From: Candidatus Thiocaldithrix dubininis
Lineage (GTDB): Bacteria; Pseudomonadota; Gammaproteobacteria; Thiotrichales; Thiotrichaceae
Length of the DNA stretch: 64,000 bases
Direction of reading: 5' to 3'
Assembly: GCA_029972135.1 (NCBI GenBank)
Contig: CP124755.1
Location: 1,364,001-1,428,000, forward strand
The notes beneath the pieces were generated by a model. That model saw nothing but the letters and a program-made list of their open reading frames with translations, made no database searches and was not told the DNA's origin. This document shows, one piece after another, positions 18,201 to 27,078 of this stretch. Positions within the stretch are counted from its first letter, which is position 1. The number at the start of each line of letters is the position of its first letter. Made by a program: the position numbers and the translations under genes.

Positions 18201-20564
18201 GTGTTGCAGGTAAGTTGGCGTAACCTCAGCCGTTGGTTAGCCTTGGGGCTAATCAGCGGCGTTTTGCTCTGGTGGTATGCGTATAGTTTGCCAGAGCGCT
18301 TGTTTGTAGCCGTGCATTCAGCGGTGTTATTAGATCAACATGAACGCTTACTCAGTGCGCATATTGCCAACGATGGGCAATGGCGATTTCCCGAATTAAG
18401 CCAAGTACCACCTAAATTTGCACAAGCGATTGTGCAATTTGAAGATCGCCGTTTTAATGAACATGCTGGCGTCGACTTTATCGCCTTAGGGCGGGCGACG
18501 TTGGATAATCTTAAAGCAAGGCATGTTGTTAGTGGCGCAAGTACGCTCAGTATGCAAGTCATTCGCTTATCCCGCGCCAATCCGCCGCGTACCTTTGCCG
18601 AAAAGATAGTGGAATTATTGCGGGCGTGGCGTTTAGAAAGTCGCTATAGTAAGCCAGACATTTTAACCTTATATGCCAGCCATGCCCCGTTTGGCGGTAA
18701 TGTAGTGGGCTTGGAAGCGGCTGCTTGGCGTTATTTTGGGCGTGATCCGACACAATTATCGTGGGCAGAAACCGCTATGTTAGCTGTGTTGCCCAATAAT
18801 CCTGCTTTAATTCATTTAAACCGCAACCGCCCACAACTATTAGCCAAGCGCAATCGTTTATTAACACGCCTTTATGCAGTGCAAGCGCTGAGTAAGCTGG
18901 ATTATGAATTAGCACTGGCTGAACCTTTGCCCGAAGCACCGCACGCTTTACCAAGGTTAGCTCCACATTTATTAGATACGCTGATGCAGCAATATCCAAC
19001 GCAACAGCGTTTTCATGTGACCTTAGATGCCAATTTACAGCAGCAATTGGTGACGCTTGCGCAGCGGGTTGGCGAACAGTTGGCATTGGAGGGCGTACAA
19101 AATCTGGCGATATTAGTGCTGGATAATCATAGCTTTGCAGTAAAAGCCTATATTGGCAACCGTCCCTTAGCCAGTATTGCCAGCGATCAAGGGCATGCGA
19201 TTGATATGATTCAACGCCCACGCAGTACCGGCAGCACGTTAAAGCCCTTACTGTTTGCGGATATGTTAGAACAGGGTTTAATCACGCCGGATTCGCTCGT
19301 AGCGGATGTGCCCGTGAACTATACCGGCTTTACGCCGCAGAATTTTAACCGTAACTACAATGGTGCAGTCAGCGCGAGAGAAGCCTTAGCGCGTTCTTTA
19401 AATATTCCTTTTGTGAATTTGTTAAGTGTGCGCGGGGTTGAACCGTTTTTAATGCAATTGCGGCAACTGGGTTTTCAACATATGCCACGTTCTGCCCAAC
19501 ATTATGGCTTAAGTTTGGTATTGGGTGGGGCAGAAGCCAACTTGTGGGAATTAACGGCGGCTTATGCCAATTTAGCCAACCGTGCACAACAATCTTTTCA
19601 GCAACAACGTTCGACTTGGTTACAACCCACTTTATTAAACAATGCCAGCCCGCAAACCCAGCGAATGGCGACCTTATCCACGGCGAGTGCTTGGTTAACA
19701 TTGGATGCGTTATTGGCTGTGGCGCGTCCGGGTGATGAAAATTATTGGGAGAAGTTTAGCAGCAGTCGCAAAGTAGCTTGGAAAACCGGCACGAGTTATG
19801 GGCAGCGCGACGCTTGGGCGATTGGCACAACGCCGGATTATACGGTAGGCGTGTGGGTCGGTAATGCTGACGGGCAAGGGCGCGCAGGTTTAACCGGTAC
19901 ACAAAGTGCCGCGCCGATTTTGTTTAACACCTTTAATTTATTGCCTAGCACGGGTAAGTGGTTTACGCGCCCCGCTTGGCAATTAACCCCCGTTACGCTT
20001 TGCCAAGATGATGGCTATTTAAGCAATGGGCAGTGTCAGACCCAACTGAGTGATTTACCAAATCCCAGTCGGTTTACGCGCTTATCACCGTATCATCAGC
20101 GTGTACATTTGGATGCAACGGGGAAATGGCGGGTGCATAGCGATTGTGAAGCGGTGGGGACTATGCAAACGCGGGATTGGTTCGTGTTGCCCCCCGATCA
20201 AGCGCATTACTACCAGCAATATCACGCGGATTATCAGCCGTTACCGCCTTGGCGTGCGGATTGTGTGGCGCGAGTGAATAATCAACAAGATGCGATTAGT
20301 TTGGTCTACCCACAAGCCAATACCCAAGTGTATTTACCGCGTGATTTAGACGGCAAATTAGGGCAGGTGGTGTTGCAAGCTGTGCCACAACGCCCTGATA
20401 CCGTTTTATACTGGCATTTGGATAATCAGTTTTTGGGTTCAACCCAAACCTTTCATCAATTAGCCGCCCAACCGAGTGCAGGTAAACACCAATTAGCCGT
20501 GGTGGATGAGTTGGGCAATCGGGTTGAACAGAATTTTGAAGTGCTGTTAAGCCCTTCACACTAA
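18201..20564 (+). CDS. pbpC: Penicillin-binding protein 1C
   Basis: A 787-aa bifunctional peptidoglycan synthase. N-terminal membrane anchor about 13-30. GT51 transglycosylase with QFEDRRF (catalytic Glu81) and ASTLSMQV. Transpeptidase with active-site STLK (Ser345), SLN near 403 and KTGTS (Lys528). C-terminal BiPBP_C domain from about 690 typical of PBP1C. GTG start four bases after the alpha-2-macroglobulin stop, with no SD, implies translational coupling. The 3' end overlaps the convergent cvfB-like gene by 9 bases. Confidence 0.95.
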   Translation: MLQVSWRNLSRWLALGLISGVLLWWYAYSLPERLFVAVHSAVLLDQHERLLSAHIANDGQWRFPELSQVPPKFAQAIVQFEDRRFNEHAGVDFIALGRATLDNLKARHVVSGASTLSMQVIRLSRANPPRTFAEKIVELLRAWRLESRYSKPDILTLYASHAPFGGNVVGLEAAAWRYFGRDPTQLSWAETAMLAVLPNNPALIHLNRNRPQLLAKRNRLLTRLYAVQALSKLDYELALAEPLPEAPHALPRLAPHLLDTLMQQYPTQQRFHVTLDANLQQQLVTLAQRVGEQLALEGVQNLAILVLDNHSFAVKAYIGNRPLASIASDQGHAIDMIQRPRSTGSTLKPLLFADMLEQGLITPDSLVADVPVNYTGFTPQNFNRNYNGAVSAREALARSLNIPFVNLLSVRGVEPFLMQLRQLGFQHMPRSAQHYGLSLVLGGAEANLWELTAAYANLANRAQQSFQQQRSTWLQPTLLNNASPQTQRMATLSTASAWLTLDALLAVARPGDENYWEKFSSSRKVAWKTGTSYGQRDAWAIGTTPDYTVGVWVGNADGQGRAGLTGTQSAAPILFNTFNLLPSTGKWFTRPAWQLTPVTLCQDDGYLSNGQCQTQLSDLPNPSRFTRLSPYHQRVHLDATGKWRVHSDCEAVGTMQTRDWFVLPPDQAHYYQQYHADYQPLPPWRADCVARVNNQQDAISLVYPQANTQVYLPRDLDGKLGQVVLQAVPQRPDTVLYWHLDNQFLGSTQTFHQLAAQPSAGKHQLAVVDELGNRVEQNFEVLLSPSH

Positions 20565-21386
20565 GCGAATGCCGCCGTCTTCAATCACGATTTGCTTAGT
20601 TTTATACAACTGCCCAATCGCCCGCTTAAAATGTGCTTTGCTCACTTGGAAGGTTTCATAAATTAATTCAGGTGAACTTTTATCACTTAATGCTGCTTTG
20701 CCGTCATGTGCTTGCAAGTACGTCAGAATTTTTTGGGTCACTTCGTCATGCGCCACACTACTAGGTAATTGCAGCATGAGGTCGATTTTCTTATCAGGGC
20801 GAATCGCTTTAATATAACCTTTGAGTTGTTGTCCTACGTGCAGCGGCTGGAATACTTCATTTTTATATAATAAGCCGAGGTGCGTACCATTAATCACAGC
20901 TTTGAAACCAATATCGGTCTGGTCGTAGATCAATAAATCGACTGCTTCTCTCGGCGTGAAGCCTGCACCAAATTCATTTAAAAACAGTTCTAAGCGCGAT
21001 GAGCCGACAATGCTTTCGGTCTTTTCATCCACATACACATAAACCACATAAGTGCGATCTTGTTGCATGAGATACGCTTGTTCACGACGCGGCACGAGCA
21101 AATCTTTGGGTAAACCCCAATCTAAAAACGCGCCAAAACCGCTAACGGAGACGGCTTTCAAGGCAGCACATTCACCCACTTTAACTTTAGGTGTTTCAGT
21201 GGTGGCAATTAAACGGTCTTCTGAATCCAAATAAATGAACACTTTAACCCAACTACCGATTTGACAATCATTCGGCACATAGCGTTTGGGTAATAAAATC
21301 GTGCCGTAATTAGCGCCGTCTAAAAATACGCCCATAGGCGCTGTTTTAACCACACGTAATAGATTGAATTGACCGATTTTTAACAT
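20556..21386 (-). CDS. CvfB/YitL-like S1 RNA-binding protein
   Basis: A 276-aa cytoplasmic protein made of consecutive S1-type OB folds (about 1-65, 70-140, 145-210: MGVFLDGANYGTILLPKRYV; GAFLDWGLPKDLLVPRREQ; FKAVINGTHLGLLYKNEVF) and a C-terminal winged helix (about 215-276). This is the CvfB architecture. In Gram-positives CvfB affects virulence regulators; in Proteobacteria the role is unknown, perhaps RNA binding. Confidence 0.88.
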   Translation of the reverse strand: MLKIGQFNLLRVVKTAPMGVFLDGANYGTILLPKRYVPNDCQIGSWVKVFIYLDSEDRLIATTETPKVKVGECAALKAVSVSGFGAFLDWGLPKDLLVPRREQAYLMQQDRTYVVYVYVDEKTESIVGSSRLELFLNEFGAGFTPREAVDLLIYDQTDIGFKAVINGTHLGLLYKNEVFQPLHVGQQLKGYIKAIRPDKKIDLMLQLPSSVAHDEVTQKILTYLQAHDGKAALSDKSSPELIYETFQVSKAHFKRAIGQLYKTKQIVIEDGGIRLV

Positions 21387-21409
21387 AAATTTTCCTAAAC
21401 AAACGGTGG

Positions 21410-22090
21410 TTAAAATAAGCTAGAGGCAATATTAATGGTTAATGCCAGTAAGGTGGTATTAAAAAAGAATGCCAACACGCTATGCACTAAGGCAATGTGT
21501 CGCGTATTAGTCGTGGAGAAACTCACATCTGCTGTTTGCCCCGACGTGCCAATAATACAAGCGCAATAGAAAAAATCGCTATAGTTGGGAATGTCATTCC
21601 CGGGAAAATCAATGCCGGGTTTATGTCCTAATTCCATTGCGGTGTAGTAATGGTGCGCGTAATGCAAGGTAAACATAACTTGAATAAACAACCATGCCGT
21701 AATAATAGTTAGTGCGGCTAAGGCTACATGCCCATAACGCAACTCAATGGGTAAATCTTTGGCTGCCATTAACTCGCCGGTAATCGCGGCTAAGATAGCA
21801 ATCGTGGTGAGATTGATAAGTGCTAATTCTGTCCATCGACTTTCACACTGTACACGCGCCCGATCATGAATATCGGTTTTAGAAGAGACTTGCATCATGT
21901 GAAAGCTTAAGATCAGATACCAGATAATACCGATATTCCAACTAATTAATATTCGCGTTGTGGCTTGCATTTCCGAAACTAATGGAAGCAATGCATAAGT
22001 AAGGCAGCCTAATAACAGGGCGCTTAATAAGCGGGGGCGGACTAGCCAATAACGCAAGATGAAAGGAATGTTTTGATAACGATTTGGCAT
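21410..22090 (-). CDS. DUF1345 membrane protein
   Basis: A 226-aa protein with about five membrane helices. DUF1345 marks are visible: LISWNIGIIWYL, YTAMELGHKPGIDFPG and NYSDFFYCACIIGTSGQTADV with a final helix pair. Start 22090 (MPNRYQN) is chosen because the upstream ATG at 22123 lies inside a perfect hairpin (22117-22141). Function is unknown. Confidence 0.82.
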   Translation of the reverse strand: MPNRYQNIPFILRYWLVRPRLLSALLLGCLTYALLPLVSEMQATTRILISWNIGIIWYLILSFHMMQVSSKTDIHDRARVQCESRWTELALINLTTIAILAAITGELMAAKDLPIELRYGHVALAALTIITAWLFIQVMFTLHYAHHYYTAMELGHKPGIDFPGNDIPNYSDFFYCACIIGTSGQTADVSFSTTNTRHIALVHSVLAFFFNTTLLALTINIASSLF

Positions 22091-22116
22091 GGGAATAGGG
22101 CATACAACTAAAGCAC

Positions 22117-22141
22117 AGAGCATAGTGCAGGACTATGCTCT
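22117..22141 (-). terminator. Perfect 10-base hairpin between WYL regulator and DUF1345 gene
   Basis: AGAGCATAGT / ACTATGCTCT with a 5-base loop, 14 bases after the WYL stop on the minus strand. There is no strong T-run, so terminator or mRNA-processing hairpin. Confidence 0.5.
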
Positions 22142-22154
22142 TGTTATCGTCATT

Positions 22155-23009
22155 TTAAGGCGTTGGACGCAGTTGTTGTTGCATGGCTTGGATTTCAACA
22201 CGGTTCAATAACACAATTTCTTGTTTCTCGCCGATTTGATCCGTTTCTAAACCATACTCATACAAGAAGTAATGGACTAACGCGACCTTAGTGGAAATTT
22301 GTAAACGCGCATTTTGCATTCCGTAGTCACGCGCAATGGCTTTTTGTTGCTCTTCACTCAGATTTGGGTTTGGACTTAGTTCAAGGGTAACCTCGGTTTG
22401 CCATTCTTTATCATCTTGTGGATTCAAAAATGCGGGTTTTTTATGGCGCACTTCTAAAATACGTGACAACACAAAATCCCGAAAATCCTGATTGTTATCG
22501 CAATAAGCACGGCAATGCCAACGCTTATCAGCAAAGCCTAACGCATGTGGCGAAATCCAACGCCAACTCGGATTCGGTTTGCTAAAAGATTGGTATTTGA
22601 TTTCAATCGCTTGCTTATCCCGAATTGCTCGCACAATATGCTTCAGAATACCCGTATCAATTGTGCGGCGAATATTCGGTAAAGTGGCATAAGCAGGCGC
22701 TTCAATAATTAAGCTTTCGGGGTTTTGTTGGGCATTTAGTAATTGGCTTAAATATTGCTCAGCATCCGGCTTCATAAACTTTGGGCTAAAGCTTGCCGGT
22801 GCAAAATAATACTTTTTGCTTTTGTCATATTCGAGATTGTGGGGGGCTAGTTCTTGATACCGTTTAATATCGGCAGACGCTTGTGGTGTAGACACCCCAA
22901 ACGTTTCAATAATATCCCGACGATTAACTTTGCCATCCCAGTACAATAAATAATCAATAAATTCCAAGCGGCGCTCAATGCCCCACTGCATATTAGAATC
23001 GTTGCTCAT
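22155..23009 (-). CDS. WYL-domain transcriptional regulator, BrxR/CapW-like
   Basis: A 284-aa regulator. N-terminal winged HTH with RRLEFIDYLLYWDGKVNRRDIIETFGVSTPQASADIKRYQELAP, a pattern I associate with the BrxR/CapW group that represses BREX and CBASS operons. A WYL domain follows (about 120-190: IKYQSFSKPNPSWRWISPHALGFADKRWHCRAYC, with the FRDFVLSRIL segment) and then a WCX tail. ATG 23009 has AGGA at ideal spacing; the longer TTG start at 23024 is rejected. A 16-base palindrome (23075-23090) lies upstream. No recognised defence operon is next to it; the nearest cargo is the coiled-coil pair at 23490-25555. Confidence 0.88.
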   Translation of the reverse strand: MSNDSNMQWGIERRLEFIDYLLYWDGKVNRRDIIETFGVSTPQASADIKRYQELAPHNLEYDKSKKYYFAPASFSPKFMKPDAEQYLSQLLNAQQNPESLIIEAPAYATLPNIRRTIDTGILKHIVRAIRDKQAIEIKYQSFSKPNPSWRWISPHALGFADKRWHCRAYCDNNQDFRDFVLSRILEVRHKKPAFLNPQDDKEWQTEVTLELSPNPNLSEEQQKAIARDYGMQNARLQISTKVALVHYFLYEYGLETDQIGEKQEIVLLNRVEIQAMQQQLRPTP

Positions 23010-23074
23010 TCGTTCCTGCTTCAATTAATTAAACCTATGATTGCCAGTACCTCGCTTACCAGCAATCGTCGGAC

Positions 23075-23090
23075 AGAATTATATAATTCT
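23075..23090. promoter_or_regulatory. 16-base perfect palindrome, candidate WYL-regulator operator
   Basis: AGAATTATATAATTCT, 66 bases upstream of the WYL start, contains TATAAT on both strands. A bound repressor would therefore cover a -10 element. BrxR/CapW proteins bind inverted repeats and self-regulate; that this is their site is inference. The rest of the 480-base region 23010-23489 holds the promoter at 23359-23387 and no convincing gene. Confidence 0.5.
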
Positions 23091-23358
23091 TTGTGGGTGC
23101 TTTAATATGCTTGCTGCTAAGCTATTCAACAAATAGGTTAAAAAATCTTATGGTTAAGCACCTTGCGCGGTCAAATTAAGCGTTTTTGAGTTCACAACCT
23201 TGACGACTTACCTACTCACCTACTATTCGCTATTTATGTAGACCCTGCCCACAGGAGATTTATAGATCATATTATCTAGGAATGCGTATTTTGTTCGGGA
23301 ATTTATGCGCTTGCCGCAGTTATTACCTGAATTTTGCCTATTATAATAGTAAATAAAT

Positions 23359-23387
23359 TTGACTGGTAAAAAAACTTTACCTATAAT
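23359..23387 (+). promoter_or_regulatory. Near-consensus sigma-70 promoter with dyad in the spacer
   Basis: TTGACT, 17-base spacer, TATAAT. The whole spacer is the inverted repeat GGTAAAAAAACTTTACC, so a dimeric repressor bound there would occlude both hexamers. It reads toward the coiled-coil pair with a roughly 95-base leader. Confidence 0.75.
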
Positions 23388-23489
23388 AAACCTCATACAA
23401 CGCACACTACTCGGTTTAATGGCTTCTCTATGTTTGGTTAGCCTCTACATGGAAAGCCATTATTTTTTAAATAAATGTATGAGGGTTTT

Positions 23490-24467
23490 ATGTCAGTGCT
23501 CATTGAAACTTACACAAAAGAAGAAATTCAGAAGCAATTTGCGCCGCTATGGCAACAATATAAGAAAGATAAAACCCTCATATTGACGAAATCCGCTGAA
23601 GCCGAAAAACAACAAGAACAAGCCTTGGTTGAAAGCGCGTTACAAACCACTGTACCGGGTATTGTGACTGGTATGGCGGAATTACAACTCCGATTCAGCA
23701 CGGTATTAGGTGATTTATCCGGTCAGTTACGCCAAGAAACCCAACGTTTACAGGATTTAAAACAAGCGATTAAGGTGGAATCCCACACGCTAAGCGAGTT
23801 GCAAGAATTAAAAGTTGCCGCTGAAGCCTTTGAAATCTTAAAACATGAGCACGCGCAAGCCCTGACAGAATTACAAAACTCGCATCAACAAGCACAAAAC
23901 AGTTTAGAACAAGAACAAACGCAAACCCAAATGCAATGGGGCAAACAAGCCCAGACTGCGTTAGAAGAACAAGAGGCGTTTAATCAAGCCAGTGCTAAAG
24001 CTAAAACGCAGCGTGAGGAAGAATATCAGTATAGCCAAACGCGTAAATTGCAATTGGCAGCGGATGCATTTGCCAATAGCCAAGCGGCGTTGGAATACAA
24101 ATTGAAAGAGCAAGCGCTTGCTAAAGAAAAAGATTGGGAAAACCGTCGTCAGTTACAAGCTAAGCAAGCCCCGCAGTTAGAAAAAGCTCGTGAAAAAGTA
24201 AATGGTTTAGAAGAAAAAATTAAACAGGAAAGCCAAAAAGCCCGTGAAAAAGCCATTGAAAACGTTTTAAAAGACGCCAAACTCGATGCGGCATTATGGG
24301 AGAAAGAGCAAGCCGCGAATATTGAGGTATATGAACTAAAAATCACAACCTTAGAAAGCAGTATTCAAGAGAATAACACGCAAATTGGCGAGTTAATGGC
24401 GCAATTAAATGCGGCATTAGAACGCGTCCAAAGTTTGGCAGCTAACGCAGTCAGCGGAAATAAGTAA
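23490..24467 (+). CDS. Coiled-coil protein A of a paralogous pair
   Basis: A 325-aa soluble protein with no signal peptide or membrane segment. It is almost wholly helical, rich in Glu, Gln, Lys and Ala, with long heptad stretches from about 65 to 320. ATG 23490 (MSVLIETYTKEE) is preceded by GAGGG at 5 bases, better than the upstream ATG at 23475. Its C-terminus (VYELKITTLESSIQENNTQ...) aligns with that of the next gene, so the two arose by duplication. Such proteins can be cytoskeletal or scaffold-forming; no catalytic motif is seen. Confidence 0.85.
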   Translation: MSVLIETYTKEEIQKQFAPLWQQYKKDKTLILTKSAEAEKQQEQALVESALQTTVPGIVTGMAELQLRFSTVLGDLSGQLRQETQRLQDLKQAIKVESHTLSELQELKVAAEAFEILKHEHAQALTELQNSHQQAQNSLEQEQTQTQMQWGKQAQTALEEQEAFNQASAKAKTQREEEYQYSQTRKLQLAADAFANSQAALEYKLKEQALAKEKDWENRRQLQAKQAPQLEKAREKVNGLEEKIKQESQKAREKAIENVLKDAKLDAALWEKEQAANIEVYELKITTLESSIQENNTQIGELMAQLNAALERVQSLAANAVSGNK

Positions 24468-24481
24468 GCGGAGTATGAATC

Positions 24482-25555
24482 ATGGCGAATCCTAGTTTAA
24501 AAAGTACTAAACAAGAAATTTTAGAGGCTTATGAAACGGCTGTCGGCGAGTTAAACCAAGTGAAAAAAGAATTAACCCAAGCTAAAAAAGACATGAAAAA
24601 TACGCCTGCACCAGTTAATAGCACCAGTGCTAAGGAAGTATCGGCGCAGCCTGCGAAAGCATTAACCACAGTGGATGGGATTATTGCGCAACTAAATGCT
24701 TTACAAAGCCAGTTTGCGGAGTCGGCTTCGGTATTACAGCAGAATTTGACTCAAGAAGCGTTGAGCTTGCAAAGCTTACATAAGCAAGTAGCAGCTTATA
24801 CCGATAATTTAAGCACGCTGCATCAAATTACAGTCAATGACCAAGCGTTGCCTAACGTGTTAATGCAATATGAGAGCAGCGCAGAACAGCAACAGCTTGA
24901 ATTAGCGACACAAAAAAAGATCTTAAGTGAACAGTTGGCGAGTTTGCGCCAAGCGTGGGATAAAACCCAGAAGGAGCATATACAAAGCCAGCAAGAGGCG
25001 GAAAAAGCCTTAAAAAAGCAACGTGAACGTGAGAAAGAAGAATATGAATATGCGTTTGATTTGACGCGTAAACAGGCTGAAAACCAATTTACTCAGCAAC
25101 AAAAAGCGCAAGCTGATGCGTTAAAAGCCTTAGAAGAGCAAGCACATGTCGCTTGGCAAGTAACGGAAGAACTCTTAGCTAAGCAAGAAAAAGAACAGGC
25201 TGAATTACTCGAAAAGGCGGATGGCGCGGATAAAGAATTGGAAAAAGCCTTAAAACGGGCAGAGGAAGAGGGCGCGGGTATTGCCCGAGCGCAAGTGAAA
25301 ACCCAAGCCGATTTATTGAAAAAGGATTATGAAGGTAAGCAACGTGTGTATGAATTACGCGTGACTGCTTTAGAAAATACGATTACTAAACAGAGTGCAC
25401 AAATTCAAAGTTTGGCTAAACAGTTGAATACTACTTTACAACAAGCTCAAGATTTAGCGGTAAAAGCCTTAGAAGGCAGTGCTAATGCCAGTTCTTTTGC
25501 GGCTATGAAAGAGATTGCTTTGGAACAGGCAAAAACCGCACAGAAAGCAAAATAA
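24482..25555 (+). CDS. Coiled-coil protein B of a paralogous pair
   Basis: A 357-aa paralogue of the preceding protein, 14 bases downstream and in the same operon. N-terminal helix with TKQEILEAYETAVGEL, a Pro/Ser/Ala linker at about 40-60, then continuous coiled coil (about 65-330) with KKQREREKEEYEYAFDLTRKQ matching the TQREEEYQYSQTRKLQ segment of protein A. The C-terminal VYELRVTALENTITKQSAQ matches as well. The operon ends in a strong terminator (25601-25633). The pair could form heteromeric filaments; that is inference. Confidence 0.85.
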   Translation: MANPSLKSTKQEILEAYETAVGELNQVKKELTQAKKDMKNTPAPVNSTSAKEVSAQPAKALTTVDGIIAQLNALQSQFAESASVLQQNLTQEALSLQSLHKQVAAYTDNLSTLHQITVNDQALPNVLMQYESSAEQQQLELATQKKILSEQLASLRQAWDKTQKEHIQSQQEAEKALKKQREREKEEYEYAFDLTRKQAENQFTQQQKAQADALKALEEQAHVAWQVTEELLAKQEKEQAELLEKADGADKELEKALKRAEEEGAGIARAQVKTQADLLKKDYEGKQRVYELRVTALENTITKQSAQIQSLAKQLNTTLQQAQDLAVKALEGSANASSFAAMKEIALEQAKTAQKAK

Positions 25556-25600
25556 TAGACCCGTAAATTATAAATATAAGTTTTAAACCCTCAAAAATTG

Positions 25601-25633
25601 AACGTACCTTGCACATAAGGTACGTTTTTTTTT
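25601..25633 (+). terminator. Strong rho-independent terminator
   Basis: AACGTACCTT / AAGGTACGTT stem, 6-base loop, followed by a run of nine T. It closes the coiled-coil operon. Confidence 0.93.
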
Positions 25634-25679
25634 ATTCCAATGCTAAGATTCTCGGAAATTTTGACTCGAGGCGGTAGGC

Positions 25680-26537
25680 GTGAAATTACAATTTATTTCA
25701 ATAATGCTGGTGAGCTGTCTTTCCATTAGCGCTTATGCAGAAACTAGCACCGTTAAAACTAGCAAAACGCTGGTTAAACAGACTTCAATAAGCAAAACAC
25801 TGAGTACTAAGACAAGCACGGTTACAAAAGCTGTACCAGCGGCAAATTTATTTAAGTCGCCTATAAGCTATTTGCGTAATAAGCAGTGGGATATTGGTCT
25901 AGTCGCAACGGCTACCCAAACCCCTTATGTTGGCGGTGATATGGTCGTAAGTGCGCGCCCGATTGCGCGCGCGGCAGATGGTTTTGATATTCCGGGTGTG
26001 TCATGGTCATTTAGTAAGCAACCTAAACGTGAGATTTATTTAGGGGCGGCGTTAGATGAATGGGATCATAAACGGGGTGATTCTGCACAATTGAAAGATA
26101 TGCACGATCTTAAACAAGCGGCTAATGTCCGCTTGGGGGCGACTTGGAAACAGCCTAAAGGCGTGACTAATTTAGAAATTGGGCAAGATGTACGAGCGCA
26201 CAAAGGGCAGCAGGCTAAAGTTCGCTTTACGTATAATCCAGAACCTTATGAGGCTCAGTTACGCCCTTACGTTGAAGGACAATGGCTGTCCAGCAAAATG
26301 GCGGATTATTACGTGGGTGTGAATGCGGATGAAGCCAAAGCGGGACGTCCTTCTTATGAGGCAGGTAATGCGTTTGCATTAAAAGCAGGCTTAAAATATG
26401 AGCGCCCTCTAACCCAACGCATTACCTTAAATGCAGGTTTGGATGGTACTACTTATAGTAAGGAAATTACTGATAGTCCTATTATTGCGCGGGATGTGGT
26501 ATGGGGTACGTATGCGGGCGCAACTTATCGCTGGTAA
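25680..26537 (+). CDS. MipA/OmpV-family outer-membrane protein
   Basis: A 285-aa protein with a signal peptide (cut after AYA, about 20) and a Thr/Ser/Lys-rich linker. A beta-barrel-like body has family marks: WDIGLVATATQTPYVGG at the start, DYYVGVNADEAKAGRPSYEAG, LTQRITLNAGLDGTTYSKEITDSPII and a terminal aromatic residue (ATYRW). GTG start 25680 is supported by GAGG at 9 bases. OmpV/MipA proteins are linked to murein-enzyme scaffolding or osmotic/stress adaptation. Confidence 0.8.
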   Translation: MKLQFISIMLVSCLSISAYAETSTVKTSKTLVKQTSISKTLSTKTSTVTKAVPAANLFKSPISYLRNKQWDIGLVATATQTPYVGGDMVVSARPIARAADGFDIPGVSWSFSKQPKREIYLGAALDEWDHKRGDSAQLKDMHDLKQAANVRLGATWKQPKGVTNLEIGQDVRAHKGQQAKVRFTYNPEPYEAQLRPYVEGQWLSSKMADYYVGVNADEAKAGRPSYEAGNAFALKAGLKYERPLTQRITLNAGLDGTTYSKEITDSPIIARDVVWGTYAGATYRW

Positions 26538-26858
26538 ATGAGTGCGAAGTCGCAAAGTCATTATCACGCCATTTATGCCATTGTTAGGCAAATTCCTTAT
26601 GGCAAAGTCAGCACTTACGGTGAGATAGCCAAGCGCGCAGGTTTACCTAAGCATGCACGTTTAGTGGGGTATGCCTTACATGCTTTGCCTGCTGATACGG
26701 ATATTCCGTGGCATCGGGTAGTGAATGCGCAAGGCGTGATTAGTTTACAGCGTCTAGATGAAGCGTTTGGTCTAAACCAGCGTTATTTACTTATGCAAGA
26801 GGGAGTGATATTTAATAATAATGGATCTATAAATTTAACTTTATATAAATGGAGTTAA
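26538..26858 (+). CDS. Alkyltransferase-like (ATL) DNA-binding protein
   Basis: A 106-aa MGMT-fold protein. It has the HTH and Arg-finger (PYGKVSTYGEIAKRAGLPKHARLVGYAL), but the active-site PCHRV motif reads PWHRV, so the alkyl-acceptor Cys is Trp. That is the hallmark of ATL proteins, which flag O6-alkylguanine for nucleotide excision repair instead of reversing it. ATG follows the OmpV/MipA stop with no gap. Confidence 0.9.
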   Translation: MSAKSQSHYHAIYAIVRQIPYGKVSTYGEIAKRAGLPKHARLVGYALHALPADTDIPWHRVVNAQGVISLQRLDEAFGLNQRYLLMQEGVIFNNNGSINLTLYKWS

Positions 26859-27014
26859 AGCTTTATATACAATTATGTAAAGGTTTATTTTTATACAAAT
26901 TCAATACAGTGTAACATGAAATTAAGAATATAAAGCTGTATTAAATCAAAGAAGTGAATTCAAGGTTGACTATGGGGCATATGTTTAACCAAGTAACGTA
27001 TGTGATTTCATTTC

Positions 27015-27055
27015 ATACATTGCGTTATATTTATTGTATAAATAATGCAATGTAT
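27015..27055. promoter_or_regulatory. Inverted repeat upstream of response regulator
   Basis: Perfect 9-base arms ATACATTGC / GCAATGTAT separated by 23 A/T-rich bases, ending 23 bases before the response-regulator ATG. Operator or leader stem-loop. The remainder of the 220-base gap (26859-27078) is A/T-rich with no other feature seen. Confidence 0.4.
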
Positions 27056-27078
27056 AGCTGGCGAGGAGCATACGCTTA

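Noticed and set aside
22091-22123. Upstream ATG for the DUF1345 protein
   Set aside because: The codon is inside a perfect hairpin and adds a non-family N-terminus.
23359-23586. 75-codon frame across the coiled-coil operon leader
   Set aside because: It overlaps the promoter and the first gene and has no SD; the promoter reading is stronger.
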